Of a stretch of DNA of 64,000 nucleotides, positions 47,301 to 55,700 are shown piece after piece (the first letter of the stretch is position 1; the number at the start of each line of letters is the position of its first letter). The position numbers and the translations under genes are program-made. The DNA is from Pseudoduganella dura (lineage in GTDB: Bacteria; Pseudomonadota; Gammaproteobacteria; Burkholderiales; Burkholderiaceae_D). The stretch spans positions 6,138,001 through 6,202,000 of the forward strand of contig NZ_WNWM01000002.1 in assembly GCF_009727155.1 (NCBI RefSeq), given 5' to 3'. The notes beneath the pieces were generated by a model, which was given only the letters and a program-made list of their open reading frames with translations, ran no database searches and had not been told where the DNA came from.

Positions 47301-47952
47301 CGGCTCGGGCGGCGTCAATCCGGTGACGGGCCAGGCGCTGTCGAACATCCTGTTCGACTACACCACCTACACGAACGGGCCGCCGTCGACCCGCACCGGC
47401 GTCGAGTTCAGCACCCGCTCCGCATTCACCTTCCTGCCGTCCTACCTGCGCTACACGGGCGTGGACGCGAACTACACGCGCCAGAAGTCCGAGATGCTGC
47501 AGGCGATGATCGATCCGCTTACCGGCCGGGCGCAGCCGCAGTCCGACGAATCGAAGTACTCGTACAACGTGGCGCTGTGGTACGACGACGGCAAGCTGGC
47601 CGCCCGCGTGGCCGTGCAGGCGGTGGCGGAGACCTATGGCTGCACCGCGCCCTGCGGCGCCACGGGTACCGGCCTGAATTCCTATCCGGCGTTCAACGTG
47701 AACTCGTCGACCTCGCTGCCTTGGAATCCGGGCACCGCCAACATCAGGGACTCGACCCGCTTCATCGATGCGCGCGTGTCGTATAAATGGACGCCGGCCC
47801 TGGAGTTCTTCGTCGAAGGCCGCAACCTTTCCAACCAGACGCAAACGCGCAGCATCGCCTCGGCGGCCTATGCGGATGGCACGCCGAACCTGCAGAACTA
47901 TGCGTATGCCGGCCGGCGCGTCAGCGTGGGCCTGATCTACCGGAACCTGTGA
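44335..47952 (+). CDS. TonB-dependent receptor paralogous to the FecIR transducer, no STN domain
   Basis: The 1205-aa outer-membrane receptor has a signal peptide (AVSLALASLMAGQALAQQ) leading directly into the TonB-box/plug region (DSIVAEDVGSLPDRNIGEAI, VSIVRGNGPGL-like strand, RVEMDGMSVQSAGGSDLNGG, VIKGQTADMVEGSLGGGVRI). Its barrel is large and ends GRRVSVGLIYRNL. Plug and barrel motifs match the transducer receptor at 38577-42398 closely (GEYGEGVSISVRGN versus GDYGEGTTINVRAN; LLTCLNQWNDYSPQ versus LLTCLNQWNDYTPQ). The STN domain is absent, so it can import but not signal. The ATG at 44335 is preceded by GGAG. A terminator follows it. Confidence 0.92.
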   Translation: MNPKPAFPQPKIAARAVSLALASLMAGQALAQQAAAPPPAADTALESGVQKVVVSTRRSQQSSNDRKKNAATAMDSIVAEDVGSLPDRNIGEAISRMAGVAIDRGEYGEGVSISVRGNGPGLTRVEMDGMSVQSAGGSDLNGGGDGRGVEFRSLSADLIKSVDVIKGQTADMVEGSLGGGVRIQTRTGLDFKKPFVSVRASGTQHSLNEKWTPDISFTGARQFGDGRLGVVLNAGYQKLDNESHQFQTSGNGQNGYGRYADIDNSPDKTFTFQPGALDMSNPASLQPTTTLADASGRVIFAGATPQDLLNRAAAAQTKQDCFNAFPQLTKTSTALNGLSSANINRAIDHRGNELLTCLNQWNDYSPQLLRYFVKRQVDERKNINLRTDFKVNEHLTVYGKGSYSKRTVDDNFLTYNLGQVAVNGTGSFVDANGVRTAAPGTGYYTSPYTYGLGASGTGVVRGAAVNFNPATAVVDGTHHLTGFTLDNGGVGTDQIRNMIEENTRYLQFGGTFKRDALTAELLVGASESDFHRANARWAVGYTAGPTTAALGPNGTWGYTFPDGTPDNGNPANYNQVLANTNPAMPLQTADRTLLWQSPIIRETSEQTAKLDLSYALPESVPILKYIKSGINFRKSGVDSWGNGGSTVRTAQGTEGQPGYSPAITVPGAEVRDVIRGCVDTPGSAGTANACKYGFTPNASPSLSGTYVLPMQDFQNLLGTVMTDPATATKLFNGASGRPANMIDNWNQIDVMKVINALKLPNYNYDCTKACTGSDGNLYQQPINKVREKTEALYLMADFGFDTIPFTEQALPFGWEVDGNFGYRYVRTTVQGTGSMTFRAITKTPQFDPANPDAAGGIVTNAVTQNTTIDARNHVFLPSYNLGLWLMPNELVLRYSAAKTYARPPVSRLLAAGTCTYDERNRDQVADDDGDLSCNTVGNPGLLGQSNFNQNLSVEWYPNADTMFTVAGYRQEGRVGPNKTTGVFDVPLFAGSGGVNPVTGQALSNILFDYTTYTNGPPSTRTGVEFSTRSAFTFLPSYLRYTGVDANYTRQKSEMLQAMIDPLTGRAQPQSDESKYSYNVALWYDDGKLAARVAVQAVAETYGCTAPCGATGTGLNSYPAFNVNSSTSLPWNPGTANIRDSTRFIDARVSYKWTPALEFFVEGRNLSNQTQTRSIASAAYADGTPNLQNYAYAGRRVSVGLIYRNL

Positions 47953-48015
47953 TGCCGGGCGCCGGCGCTGCCGGCGCCATCGAACGCTGACCTCCGCCCG
48001 CATGCCGGGACTTCG

Positions 48016-48039
48016 CGCGGCTCCGGCCGCGTTTTTTTT
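48016..48039 (+). terminator. Rho-independent terminator after the second receptor
   Basis: CGCGGC (48016-48021), TCCG loop, GCCGCG (48026-48031) and eight T (48032-48039) form a textbook terminator 64 bases past the receptor stop. It separates the receptor from the symporter-gal cluster. Confidence 0.9.
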
Positions 48040-48418
48040 GCGTGCAAGCCGAGGGCTGGACGAGCGTGGCGCGGTTTCAAGACCGGCTCCGGCAAGAAAC
48101 GTAGTAATTTTTCATTGCCGGTCACCGATCGGCGCCTGGCCCGTGTTTTCGACTACATTTTTTGTGTCTGCTATGTAATTGCCCATGGTATAGTTAGCGC
48201 TATCGCAACAATGACCAAAAAACTGTGCGGCAATCAACCTGCTGAGTGTTTCCGGTCGCGATCGCCGACGAGTGCACCGCCTGGTGCATTCTGTCGCCGC
48301 ATGGGGAAAACGCACCGGGATCGGCCAAAAGCGGAGGCTGGACCGGGCGCTGCCAACAAGTAGAAGCAGGGTGGGGACCAACCGCCCATTATCAGAGACA
48401 CACTCAAAAAAAATTCCG
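48040..48418. other. Intergenic region upstream of the symporter-galT-galK cluster
   Basis: No gene is supported in these 379 bases. The first part is unremarkable. From 48140 the sequence is AT-richer and contains the promoter/operator candidate at 48186-48204. About 215 bases of leader then precede the symporter ATG, ending in an A-rich run (AAAAAAAA near 48405-48412) with no clear Shine-Dalgarno. Confidence 0.5.
48186..48204 (+). promoter_or_regulatory. Extended -10 promoter overlapped by a LacI-type operator
   Basis: TGGTATAGT (48186-48194) fits an extended -10 element (TGN-TATAGT). Overlapping it is GTTAGCGCTATC (48193-48204), with the perfect 8-bp core TAGCGCTA and close to the LacI-family motif TGTTAGCGCTAACA. 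Overlap with the start site suggests repression. The repressor is not in the window. Confidence 0.5.
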
Positions 48419-50089
48419 ATGAATCAATTTTCCACCCTGGACACGCTTGTCTTCCTGTTTTACTTCATCGTCATCACCGGCTACGGCATCTGGATCTACC
48501 GACGCAAGAAGGGCACCTCCGGCCAGGCTTCGCATGACTACTTCTTGGCCGAAGGATCGCTGACCTGGTGGGCCATCGGCGCCTCCCTGATCGCCTCCAA
48601 CATCTCCGCCGAGCAGTTCATCGGCATGAGCGGTTCCGGCTTCAAGATCGGCATGGCGATCGCCGTGTATGAACTGATGGCGGCGGCCACGCTGATCATC
48701 GTGGCCGTGTTCTTCATGCCGGTCTACCTGAAGAACCGCATCTACACGATGCCGCAGTTCCTCGAGCAACGCTACGGCAAGACCGTGGCCACGACGATGG
48801 CACTGTTCTGGCTCGGCCTGTACGTGGTGGTCAACCTCACCTCGATCCTGTACCTGGGCGCACTGGCGATCTCCAGCGTGGCGGGCCTGAACGTGTTCGC
48901 CTGCATGGCGTTCCTGGCGATCTTCGCGGCCATCATCACGCTGGGCGGCATGAAGGTGATCGGCTACACGGACGTGATCCAGGTGCTGTGCCTGGTCGTC
49001 GGCGGCCTCGTCACGACATGGATCGCGCTGGACCTGGTGGCGACGCTGGGCGGCAAGAGCGGTTCGATCGCCGGCGCCAGCGAGCTGTTCGTGCGTGCCG
49101 GCGAGCACTTCGACATGGTGCTCGACCGCGGCAATCCGAACTACATGGACCTGCCTGGCCTGACCACGCTGATCGGCGGCATGTGGATCGTCAACCTGAA
49201 CTACTGGGGCTGCAACCAGTACATCACGCAGCGCGCCCTGGGCGCCGACCTGAAGACGGCGCGCAAGGGCCTGCTGTTCGCAGCGTTCCTGAAGCTGCTG
49301 ATGCCGGTCATCGTGGTATTGCCAGGCATCGCCGCCTTCGCACTGGACAAGTCCGGCGCGCTGGGCGATTCGATGCGCGTGGGCGGTGAACTGAACCCGG
49401 ATCGTGCCTACCCGACACTGCTGGCCATGCTGCCGGCCGGTATCAAGGGCATCGCGTTCGCGGCGCTGACGGCGGCGGTGGTCGCATCGCTGGCCGGCAA
49501 GGCCAACAGTATCGCCACGATCTTCACGCTGGATATCTACAAGCAGCATTTCAACAAGAACGCCAGCGAACAGAAGCAGGTGTGGGTCGGCCGCCTGACC
49601 GTGGTCGTGTCGATCGCGATCGCCGCGCTGATCGCGCCGTTCCTGGGCATCGACAAGAAAGGCGGCTTCGCCTTCATCCAGGAATACACGGGCTTCGTGT
49701 CGCCGGGCATCCTGGCCATGTTCCTGCTGGGCTTCTTCTGGAAGAAGACCACCCACGCCGCGGCCATGTTCGCCACGGTGGGCGGCCTGCTGCTGTCGAT
49801 CGTGCTCAAGTTCCTGCCGGGCATGATGGACCTGTCGTTCCTGGCGCCGATCGGCTTCGCGGTCGACAACGGTACCGGCGTCTACGAAATCCCGTTCCTG
49901 GACCGCATGTTCATCGTGTTCTGGGTCGTGATCGCAGGCATGGTGCTGATCAGCAAGACCGCCCGGGTATCGGGCGAAGGCAAGCGCATGATCGTCGATA
50001 CCAGCATGTTCCGCGTGGAGCGCAGCTTCGCGACCGGTTCGGCCATCATCTGCGCACTGCTGATCGCCGTCTACGCGGCCTGGTGGTAA
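48419..50089 (+). CDS. Sodium/sugar symporter, SGLT (SSS) family
   Basis: The 556-aa inner-membrane protein has about 14 hydrophobic segments and SSS-family motifs. These are TM1 LDTLVFLFYFIVITGYGIWI, YFLAEGSLTWWAIGASLIAS, NISAEQFIGMSGSGFKIGMA, NLNYWGCNQYITQRALGADL, and GIKGIAFAALTAAVVASLAG containing Na+-site residues. It resembles Vibrio vSGLT, a Na+/galactose symporter. The galT and galK genes immediately downstream on the same strand support galactose as the substrate. The ATG at 48419 lacks a clear Shine-Dalgarno, but conservation begins there. Confidence 0.92.
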   Translation: MNQFSTLDTLVFLFYFIVITGYGIWIYRRKKGTSGQASHDYFLAEGSLTWWAIGASLIASNISAEQFIGMSGSGFKIGMAIAVYELMAAATLIIVAVFFMPVYLKNRIYTMPQFLEQRYGKTVATTMALFWLGLYVVVNLTSILYLGALAISSVAGLNVFACMAFLAIFAAIITLGGMKVIGYTDVIQVLCLVVGGLVTTWIALDLVATLGGKSGSIAGASELFVRAGEHFDMVLDRGNPNYMDLPGLTTLIGGMWIVNLNYWGCNQYITQRALGADLKTARKGLLFAAFLKLLMPVIVVLPGIAAFALDKSGALGDSMRVGGELNPDRAYPTLLAMLPAGIKGIAFAALTAAVVASLAGKANSIATIFTLDIYKQHFNKNASEQKQVWVGRLTVVVSIAIAALIAPFLGIDKKGGFAFIQEYTGFVSPGILAMFLLGFFWKKTTHAAAMFATVGGLLLSIVLKFLPGMMDLSFLAPIGFAVDNGTGVYEIPFLDRMFIVFWVVIAGMVLISKTARVSGEGKRMIVDTSMFRVERSFATGSAIICALLIAVYAAWW

Positions 50090-50260
50090 GCTGACCGCCA
50101 ACCAGCCCGCACGTTAAACACGACCCGGCTTCATGATTGCGCGCAAGGCGTTATCATGCCGGGTCGCGCCCGGTTTTCCGGCATTCCCGCTCCGGTTGGT
50201 CTGAGGACGAGCCCGGCGGAGGCATGCCGGGCAGCCGACAGTCAACAACCGAGGAGCCGT

Positions 50261-51310
50261 ATGTTCAATCCCACAGATCATCCACACCGTCGTTTCAATC
50301 CGCTCATCGGCGAGTGGGTGCTCGTATCGCCGCACCGCGCCAAGCGCCCCTGGCAAGGCCAGCAGGAAGCCGTGGACGACACGCCGAAGCCCGCGCACGA
50401 CCCGTCCTGCTACCTGTGCGCAGGCAATACGCGCGTGAACGGCGAAGTCAATCCCGATTACCAGGGCACGTTTGTCTTCAACAACGATTTCGCGGCACTG
50501 ATGCCCGATACGCCGGATGCGCCGGCCAGCACCGATCCGCTGTTCCAGAACACCAGCGCGCGCGGCACCAGCCGCGTGATCTGCTTCTCGCCGGACCACA
50601 GCAAGTCGCTGCCCGAGCTGTCGCTGCCGGCCCTGGAGCAGGTGATCGACACCTGGTGCGACCAGGCCGCCGAGCTGGGCAAGCAATACCCGTGGGTGCA
50701 GGTGTTCGAGAACAAGGGCCAGGCGATGGGCTGCTCGAATCCCCACCCGCATGGCCAGGTATGGGCCAACAGCTTCATCCCGAATTCGCCGGCCAAGGAA
50801 GACGTGCAGCAGCGCGCCTACCACCAGGACAACGGCCGGCCGATGCTGCTCGACTACGCCGAGCGCGAAGCGGCGGCCGGCGAGCGCACCGTGGTGGCCA
50901 CCGAGCACTGGATCGCGGTGGTGCCGTATTGGGCCAGCTGGCCGTTCGAAACGCTGTTGCTGCCGCGCTTCGAGGTGAAGCGCCTGGACGACCTGACGCA
51001 GGCGCAGCGCGCCGACCTGGCCGTGGCGCTGAAGGGGCTGACGATCAAGTATGACAACCTGTTCCAGACGTCTTTCCCGTATTCGATGGGCTGGCACGGC
51101 GCGCCGTATGCCGTCGACGGCGGCTCGGACGACACCCGGCCATGGCAGCTGCACGCGCATTTCTACCCGCCGCTGCTGCGTTCCGCGACGGTGCGCAAGT
51201 TCATGGTCGGCTATGAAATGCTGGCCGAGGCGCAGCGCGACCTGACGCCCGAACAGGCCGCCGCGCAGCTGCGCGCACTGCCCGATGTACACTATCTGCA
51301 ACGCCAATAA
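50261..51310 (+). CDS. galT: Galactose-1-phosphate uridylyltransferase
   Basis: The 349-aa Leloir enzyme exchanges UMP between UDP-glucose and galactose 1-phosphate. Visible are [20 protein letters not shown], the zinc ligands in [19 protein letters not shown], and the active-site motif [11 protein letters not shown] with the nucleophile His about residue 164. A second metal/nucleotide region, GWHGAPY and [11 protein letters not shown], lies near the C-terminus. ATG at 50261 follows GAGGAG. It is 25 bases upstream of galK. A 171-base gap separates it from the symporter gene, so it may have its own promoter as well. Confidence 0.96.
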   Translation: MFNPTDHPHRRFNPLIGEWVLVSPHRAKRPWQGQQEAVDDTPKPAHDPSCYLCAGNTRVNGEVNPDYQGTFVFNNDFAALMPDTPDAPASTDPLFQNTSARGTSRVICFSPDHSKSLPELSLPALEQVIDTWCDQAAELGKQYPWVQVFENKGQAMGCSNPHPHGQVWANSFIPNSPAKEDVQQRAYHQDNGRPMLLDYAEREAAAGERTVVATEHWIAVVPYWASWPFETLLLPRFEVKRLDDLTQAQRADLAVALKGLTIKYDNLFQTSFPYSMGWHGAPYAVDGGSDDTRPWQLHAHFYPPLLRSATVRKFMVGYEMLAEAQRDLTPEQAAAQLRALPDVHYLQRQ

Positions 51311-51335
51311 TTTCCGCCAATAAGAAGAGATCCTG

Positions 51336-52499
51336 ATGAGCGAAACGCTGATTAACCATACCCGCACCGCGTTCGAGAACAAGTTCGGCGCAGCGCCCGA
51401 CGTGATCGTGCAGGCCCCCGGCCGCGTCAACCTGATCGGCGAACATACCGATTACAACGACGGCTTCGTGCTGCCGGCCGCGATCGACTACAGCACCGTG
51501 ATCGCGGCCCGACGCCGCGGTGACCGCATCGTGCACATCGTCGCGGCCGACTATGCCGGCGCCGAAGACCAGTTCTCGCTGGACGCGCCGATCGAGCGCC
51601 GCGACGAGCCGATGTGGGCCAACTACGTGCGCGGCGTGATCCGCGACATGGTCGAGAAGGGCCTGCCGGTGCAGGGCTTCGACATCGTGGTGTCGGGCGA
51701 CGTGCCGCAGGGCGCCGGCCTGTCCTCGTCGGCGTCGCTGACGGTGGCCATCGGCCGCCTGTTCGCCACGCTGCCGGGCTTCGAGAATTTCTCGCCGATC
51801 GATATCGCGCTGACCGCGCAGCGCGCCGAAAACAATTTCGTCGGCACCAAGTGCGGCAACATGGACCAGATCATTTCCGCCTCGGGCGTGGCGGGTCATG
51901 CGCTGATGATCGACTGCCGCTCGCTGGAAACGCAGCCGGTGCCGATCCCGGCCGGCGCGGCGATCATGATCTTCAACTCGAACGTGCAGCGCGGCCTCGT
52001 GGACAGCGAATACAACACCCGCCGCGCGCAGTGCGAAGAAGCGGCGCGCCACTTCGGCGTGCCGGCCCTGCGCGACGTCGACCAGGCGATGCTCGATGCG
52101 CGCGGCGGCGAACTCGATGCCGTGACGCTGCGGCGCGCGCGCCACATCGTCAGCGAAAACGCACGCGTGCTGGCTGCCAACGAGGCGCTGGGCCAGGGCG
52201 ACCTGTCCCGCATGGGCGAGCTGATGGCCGCATCGCACGTGTCGATGCGCGACGATTTCGAGATCACCGTACCGCTGATCGACCAGCTGGTCGACATCGT
52301 CAAGAACGTGATCGGCGCCCAAGGCGGCGTGCGGATGACCGGCGGCGGCTTCGGCGGCTGCGTGGTGTCGCTGGTACCCGAGGCGCTGGTGGCGCCGGTG
52401 CGTGCCGCGGTCGAAAAGGAATATGCGGGTCCGAACGGGCAGGGCGCCACGATCTACGTGTGCAAGGCTTCGGCCGGCGCCGGAGTCGTCGCCGCCTGA
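51336..52499 (+). CDS. galK: Galactokinase
   Basis: The 387-aa GHMP kinase phosphorylates galactose at C1. The signature [20 protein letters not shown] lies at about residues 28-47, the ATP loop [15 protein letters not shown] near 125-138, and the catalytic Asp region [12 protein letters not shown] near 175. The C-terminal [17 protein letters not shown] motif follows. The length fits the family. It ends the symporter-galT-galK cluster and is followed by a strong terminator. galE and galM are not in the window. Confidence 0.96.
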   Translation: MSETLINHTRTAFENKFGAAPDVIVQAPGRVNLIGEHTDYNDGFVLPAAIDYSTVIAARRRGDRIVHIVAADYAGAEDQFSLDAPIERRDEPMWANYVRGVIRDMVEKGLPVQGFDIVVSGDVPQGAGLSSSASLTVAIGRLFATLPGFENFSPIDIALTAQRAENNFVGTKCGNMDQIISASGVAGHALMIDCRSLETQPVPIPAGAAIMIFNSNVQRGLVDSEYNTRRAQCEEAARHFGVPALRDVDQAMLDARGGELDAVTLRRARHIVSENARVLAANEALGQGDLSRMGELMAASHVSMRDDFEITVPLIDQLVDIVKNVIGAQGGVRMTGGGFGGCVVSLVPEALVAPVRAAVEKEYAGPNGQGATIYVCKASAGAGVVAA

Positions 52500-52515
52500 T
52501 TCAGGATTCAGTTTT

Positions 52516-52555
52516 AAAAGCCGCGCGGACTGTGAAGTCCGCGCGGCTTTTTTAT
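52516..52555 (+). terminator. Rho-independent terminator after galK
   Basis: Perfect 16-bp arms (52516-52531 and 52536-52551, core GCCGCGCGGACT) with a GTGA loop are followed by a T run ending near 52553. The A-rich start of the left arm could make it bidirectional. Confidence 0.93.
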
Positions 52556-52799
52556 TGGCCGGGAATAAGGTCTTATAACGAATTAAATCCTATTTTAATA
52601 GTGTAAGCATAATAATTAATGATGATTATCATGGGAAATAATCGTTATTGGGTTTGAAAAATTCTCATCGTGCACGCTTCGTCGTGTAAAGCCGACGATG
52701 TAACCAAGGTTTGATCTAATCGACATTTGGTTATTTCCTGCTGGATATAGTGTCTCTTTCCACGCGTAAATCAAAGCGCGCCATTTCAGGAGAGTAACT
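52556..52799. other. AT-rich leader of the giant DUF4214 protein gene
   Basis: The stretch 52565-52680 is strikingly AT-rich for this genome (TTATAACGAATTAAATCC, TAATAATTAATGATGATTA). It holds no gene and is the likely promoter region of the giant gene. Short dyads such as CGTCGTG...CGACG occur near 52680-52700. AGGAGAG at 52789-52795 is the Shine-Dalgarno for the GTG at 52800. Such AT-rich upstream DNA often binds silencing proteins; that is an inference. Confidence 0.55.
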
Positions 52800-55700
52800 G
52801 TGACCAGTATCCAAGAATCGGTAGTCAATGCATGTTATCTTGTCTATTTCGGGCGTCCGGCCGATCCATCCGGCCTGGCATTCTGGGTCGAAGCACTGCG
52901 CCTCGCCAATGGCGATCCGAGGAAGACCGTCGAAGGCTTCGGTACCTGCGCCGAAGCCACCGGGCTCGTCCGTGGCAATACGCCGACAGAGATCATCGTC
53001 AATCGCATTACCGACATCTATCACAACCTGTTCAACCGCGCGCCGGACGAAGGCGGCCTGAAGTTCTGGCTCCAGGCGGTGCAGGATGGCCATACCACGT
53101 GGGATGGCGTGGCGCTGGAAATCCTGAATGCCGCGCGCGGCACCGACCTGGCCACGTCGACGCTTCGCCAGCAGGCCGCCGCCGACTTCACCCGCTCGGT
53201 CTCCGAAACCGGCATCGATTTCAGTGGCGCGTCCGCCATCGAGGCGTCCCACGCGCTGATCGCCGCCGTGACCGCTACCACGACGCAGGCCAGCCTCGCC
53301 GAAATGGTGAAGGCCGCCGGCATCCTGGTCGATAACGCGCACGACCACCCGGCAGTGACCGCCGTGCTCGGGATCGGCGGGAAGCTGACGCCGCTGTTCT
53401 CCATGGCGCGCGGCCTGAACGAAGCGGCCGACCTGCTGCAGGCACTGGCCGATATCTCGACGGTCGCGGCGGACGATCCCGCGAAGCTGGAGTCGCTGCT
53501 GCGCGGCGGCGGCATGGAAAAAGTGCTCACTGTCATGCCGGCCAAGGCCACGCTGCAGGACGTGATCGATGCGCTGGCCAAAGGCGGCTTGCCTGCGGCG
53601 GTCGAGGTGGTCTATCCCAGCACCGGTCCCGGTCCCGGCCCTGGCCCCGGGCCCGACCCCGATCCCGGCACGGATCCGGGTCCCACCTTCGTGCTCACTT
53701 TCAACGGCGGCATACTGACGATTTCCGGCAGCGACAACGGTGCCGCCGTGGTCGACCTGAGCAGCCGTGTGGTCTTGCACGGCGCCGCGTCCATCCCGGT
53801 CGGCGGCGGGGCCGGCATCACGGCCGTGGTCTGGGCGCAGTATGCCGGGCCGGTGACGCTGTCGGGCACGGTCGCGGAGATCGGCGCGGTGCTGCCGCAG
53901 TCGTCGGATGCGGCCTACCGGATCGCCGATTCGGAAAACGCGATCTTTACGGGGCCCCCGACCGCCCGCACGCTGGTGGCCGGCATTGCCGACCTCGTCG
54001 CCGGTGCCGACATGGTAACGCTGACGGGCCTGCTGTCGGCGCAGGAATTCGGCCTGCTGAGTGCACTGCCGGGCTTCGATGCCGGCAAGCTGCACGCCAC
54101 CGTCGACCTCGTGGCTCCCGTGGCCGGCGTCCTGGGCTTCGGCGGGCTCGGGCTCGCCGATCCCAACGACCCGCAGGCTGTCACCAACCAGCACGGTTTC
54201 TCGCTGCAGGTCAGCGGCGCGGAGGCCGGTGCCACCGTCGGCTACCAGCTCTACGTGGACAACCAGGTCGGCTGGGTCGACCTGGCGTCGCCGAACGTGG
54301 CCGGCCTGGGCGAGGGCAGCTACACCTATCGCGCGGTCGTCGTCGACGCCGCCGGCAACGTCAGTTATACCGCCCAGGCGACGATCACCATCGATACCAC
54401 CGCGCCGGTGATCATGGCGGCCGCATTCGGCGCCAACGACGGCGAACTGGCGGCGTTCGAAGCCGTCACGCTCGAAGTGTCGTTCGACAGCGTGGTGTTC
54501 GCCGACGGCGGCGTGACGCTGCAGCTCGCCAACGGCGGCAGCGCGGTATACCTGAGCGGCAGCGGCAGCAACAAACTGGTGTTTCAGTACGTGCCGGCGC
54601 CGGGGCAGAGCACCGCCACGCTGGCGCTGGCGCCCACCGGCGCCCTCGGCGGCATCATCGCCGACCGCGCCGGCAACCCGCTGTCGGCGACGGCCTTCGA
54701 TGGCATCGCCGCCACCAACGCGCCGGCGGTCGATACCGACGTGCCCGTGCAGACGTTCACCTTCACCACGATCAGCCAGAGCGGCGGCGACAGCGCCAGC
54801 GTTGCCGGCACGGGTGGCCCGCTGGCCACCAACCTGATCACGGCGACCGTCAACGCGCTGCTGTCGGCAGTGCTGGGCGCCGGCGAGCATGTCGAGTACT
54901 CGGCCGACGGCGGCCAGACCTGGTCGGTGCAGGGCCTGTCGGTGGCCGGAACGGCGGTGGCGATCGGCAACGTGGCCACGGCGAGCACGCCGCTGTTGAT
55001 GCTGCGCGTCGTGAACGATAACGGCAGTGCCGGCTCGGTCGCCAGCCACGCCATCGTCTTCGACACGGCGGCGCCCGATGCCGGCACGCTGTCGTTCGCC
55101 AGCGTCACCGAGGGCGCCGGCGACAGCCTGGCGGATAACGTGACCAATGCCGCTTCCGTGGCGCTTTCGTTCCAGCATGCCGGCGCCTGGCCGGCAGACG
55201 GCGAGGCGCTGCAGTACAGCACCGACGGCGTCACCTGGCACACCGCCGGCCTCACGGTCGACCAGGGTGCCGGCGCGGTCACCATCGCCGGCATCGACCT
55301 GACCCTGGGCACGCTGGACGGCAACGGCAACCGCACGACCACGGTCCAGGTGCGCGCCGTCGACTCGGCCGGCAACATCACGCCCGTCGCCAGCCAGGTG
55401 CTGGTGTACGACAACAGTGCCGGCGCCTCGCCGGTCGTCACCCTCGATAGCGACACCGGGGCCAGCGACGGCATCACCAGTGTGGGCACGTTCGGCGCAA
55501 GCGGCATCGAGGCGGGCGGCCACGTCGAATACAGCCTGACCGGCAGCGGCGGCTGGAGCACGACGGTGCCTGTGGCGGCCCAGGGCGTGAACACGATCCA
55601 CGTGCGCCAGGTCGATGCCGCCGGCAACGCCAGCGGCACCACGATCCTGAGCTTCACGCTCGACTCGCTGGCACCGACGGCGCCGGGCGTTGCCCTCGCG

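Noticed and set aside
44212..48003. A 1263-residue open frame antisense to the second receptor.
   Set aside because: It is a chance open frame in high-GC DNA with no conserved motif; the receptor on the plus strand explains the region.
48115..48363. A small Cys-containing ORF upstream of the symporter.
   Set aside because: It covers the promoter/operator candidate and has no ribosome-binding site or recognisable sequence.
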